From JACCTU01 sp963769665 (GTDB lineage: Bacteria > Actinomycetota > Thermoleophilia > Gaiellales > Gaiellaceae), in contig CAVYMQ010000003.1 of NCBI GenBank assembly GCA_963769665.1, forward strand, positions 1,736,001 to 1,800,000: a DNA stretch of 64,000 bases, in the 5' to 3' direction. This document shows positions 61,638 to 64,000 of the stretch, one piece after another. A model generated the notes under the pieces. It did no database searches, had not been told where the DNA came from, and was given only the letters and a program-made list of their open reading frames with translations. The number at the start of each line of letters is the position of its first letter. The first letter of the stretch is position 1. A program made the translations under genes and the position numbers.

Positions 61638-62207
61638 ATGCTGGCCAGTCTGCTCCCACTCGCCGCGGAAGCCTCGACCGAGGACAGCGGCTCGTCGCTG
61701 ATCGAGCCCATCCCGGGCCTGATGATCTGGACCCTCCTCTGCTTCGCGATCACGTTCTTCGTGCTGCGCAAGTGGGCGTTCGGGCCGATCCAGCAGATCA
61801 TCGACCAGCGTCGCGAGCGGATCGCGGAGGCGCTCCGCGAGGCCGACAACGCCCGCGACGAGGCGCGCAGGCTGCTCGAGGAGCACAGGGCCCTGATGCA
61901 GCAGGCACGCAGCCAAGCGGAGGAGATCCTCACGGAGGCGCGCCGCGTCGCCGAGTCCCAGCGCGAACGCGTGCGCAAGGAGACCGAGGAGGACCGCCAG
62001 CGCCGGCTCGAGGAGACCAAGCGCCAGATCGAGGCGGAGACGCAGCGTGCGCTCGGGGAGATCCGTCGCGCCGTCGCGGACCTCGCGCTCGTCGCGGCCG
62101 AACGCGTCACCCGCGGCGCTCTCGATCCGTCGTCGCACCGCAAGCTGATCGACGACGCGATCAAGGAGCTCGACTTCTCGAAGCTGGAGAAGGAGCCCGT
62201 GGCCTAG
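61638..62207 (+). CDS. atpF: ATP synthase subunit b
   Basis: 189 residues. One N-terminal membrane helix (IPGLMIWTLLCFAITFFVLR), then a long charged coiled coil of Glu/Arg/Ala (residues 55-170). It forms the peripheral stalk linking F0 to F1. The ATG follows the atpE stop directly, no gap. Confidence 0.96.
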   Translation: MLASLLPLAAEASTEDSGSSLIEPIPGLMIWTLLCFAITFFVLRKWAFGPIQQIIDQRRERIAEALREADNARDEARRLLEEHRALMQQARSQAEEILTEARRVAESQRERVRKETEEDRQRRLEETKRQIEAETQRALGEIRRAVADLALVAAERVTRGALDPSSHRKLIDDAIKELDFSKLEKEPVA

Positions 62208-62738
62208 ATGGCCGTCGCGCACCGCATCTACGCCAGCGCGCTCTTCGCAGCCGCCAAGGAACAGAGTCGCCTCGCGCAGGTCCACGAGGAGCTCGCCGAC
62301 TTCGTTGCCGCAACGCGAGACGTACCCGAGCTGCGCGCGCTGCTGGAGAACCCCGAGATCGACCACCGCACGAAGCAGGCGGCGCTCGGCGAGCTGCTCG
62401 CGGGCGGCGAGGAGATCGTGCGCAACTTCCTGCTCCTGCTGATCGAGAAGGGCCGCGCGGCCGAGCTCGAGGAGATCACTCGCGAGTTCGAGTCGCTCGT
62501 CGCCGCCGAGGAGAAGCGCCTCGCCGTCGACCTGACGACGGCCTACGAGCTCTCAGATGACGACGCGAAGCAGATCCTCGCGCAAATCGAGAAGCAGTCG
62601 GGTCGCCACGTCGAGGCCACCCGCAGCGTCGACCCCGCTCTGATCGGCGGGTTCGTGCTGCGTGCCGGCTCGATGCTCGTCGACGCGAGCGTGCGCGGAA
62701 GACTTGAACGCCTACGACAAGACCTCAAGAGGAGCTGA
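62208..62738 (+). CDS. atpH: ATP synthase subunit delta
   Basis: 176 residues, the OSCP/delta family: AHRIYASALFAAAKEQ at the start, VRNFLLLLIEKGRAAELEEI in the middle, and IGGFVLRAGSMLVDASVRGR, the family's C-terminal signature. It joins the stalk to the top of the alpha3-beta3 head. The ATG follows the atpF stop directly. Confidence 0.96.
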   Translation: MAVAHRIYASALFAAAKEQSRLAQVHEELADFVAATRDVPELRALLENPEIDHRTKQAALGELLAGGEEIVRNFLLLLIEKGRAAELEEITREFESLVAAEEKRLAVDLTTAYELSDDDAKQILAQIEKQSGRHVEATRSVDPALIGGFVLRAGSMLVDASVRGRLERLRQDLKRS

Positions 62739-62743
62739 CACCG

Positions 62744-64000
<1,257 letters not shown>

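Overview
The window is a very GC-rich, gene-dense chromosome segment. Start codons are often GTG and many gene junctions overlap as GTGA or ATGA. There are no tRNAs, rRNAs, insertion sequences, phage genes or CRISPR arrays. The order rpmE - DUF1385 - prfA - prmC - tsaC - glyA - upp - WecA-like - atpZ/atpI - atpBEFHA, a trpCF fusion, NarL-type signalling and HD-GYP proteins suggest a deep-branching Actinobacteriota lineage of the Thermoleophilia type (Gaiellales/Solirubrobacterales). That placement is an inference from gene content and order.

Region by region. (1) 1-9.2 kb: a signalling island with a hybrid PAS histidine kinase, two NarL-type regulators, a membrane HisKA_3 kinase, a single-domain receiver, a REC-HD-GYP-REC protein and a GAF/PAS kinase. 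(2) 9.2-16.4 kb: a secreted protein, then a minus-strand trp operon trpL-E-G-D-CF-B-A with a HAD phosphatase as last gene. It has a clear promoter, a leader peptide with WWAW and an attenuator hairpin. (3) 16.4-25.8 kb: mainly acyl-CoA metabolism (thiolase, 3-hydroxyacyl-CoA dehydrogenase, acyl-CoA dehydrogenase) with a cobalamin adenosyltransferase, an M42 peptidase, a PLP decarboxylase, an HD-GYP response regulator and a TSUP permease. (4) 25.8-43.2 kb: a ~5144-residue anchored Ig-repeat protein whose last ~115 residues look like a response-regulator receiver, beside a stand-alone ABC-type ATPase, a pseudo-receiver protein and a NarL-type regulator. (5) 43.4-51.3 kb: split methylmalonyl-CoA mutase, enoyl-CoA hydratase, EtfB/EtfA and a frameshifted ETF-quinone oxidoreductase. 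With region 3 this makes a beta-oxidation and propionate route feeding electrons to quinone; the adenosyltransferase supplies the mutase cofactor. (6) 51.3-64 kb: threonine dehydratase and the conserved translation, one-carbon, nucleotide, cell-wall and ATP-synthase block, cut in atpA.

Most notable: a new 18-bp partly palindromic element, 57-60 nt upstream of the starts of four minus-strand genes (a partial gene, the GAF/PAS kinase, a secreted protein and the giant protein), suggesting one regulon. Also notable are the giant protein's receiver-like tail, the trp attenuator, many -10 boxes placed for leaderless transcription, a sigma28-like promoter before an HD-GYP gene, and five convergent gene pairs that share one YTAG tetranucleotide as both stop codons. 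No intergenic gap exceeds 300 bases.
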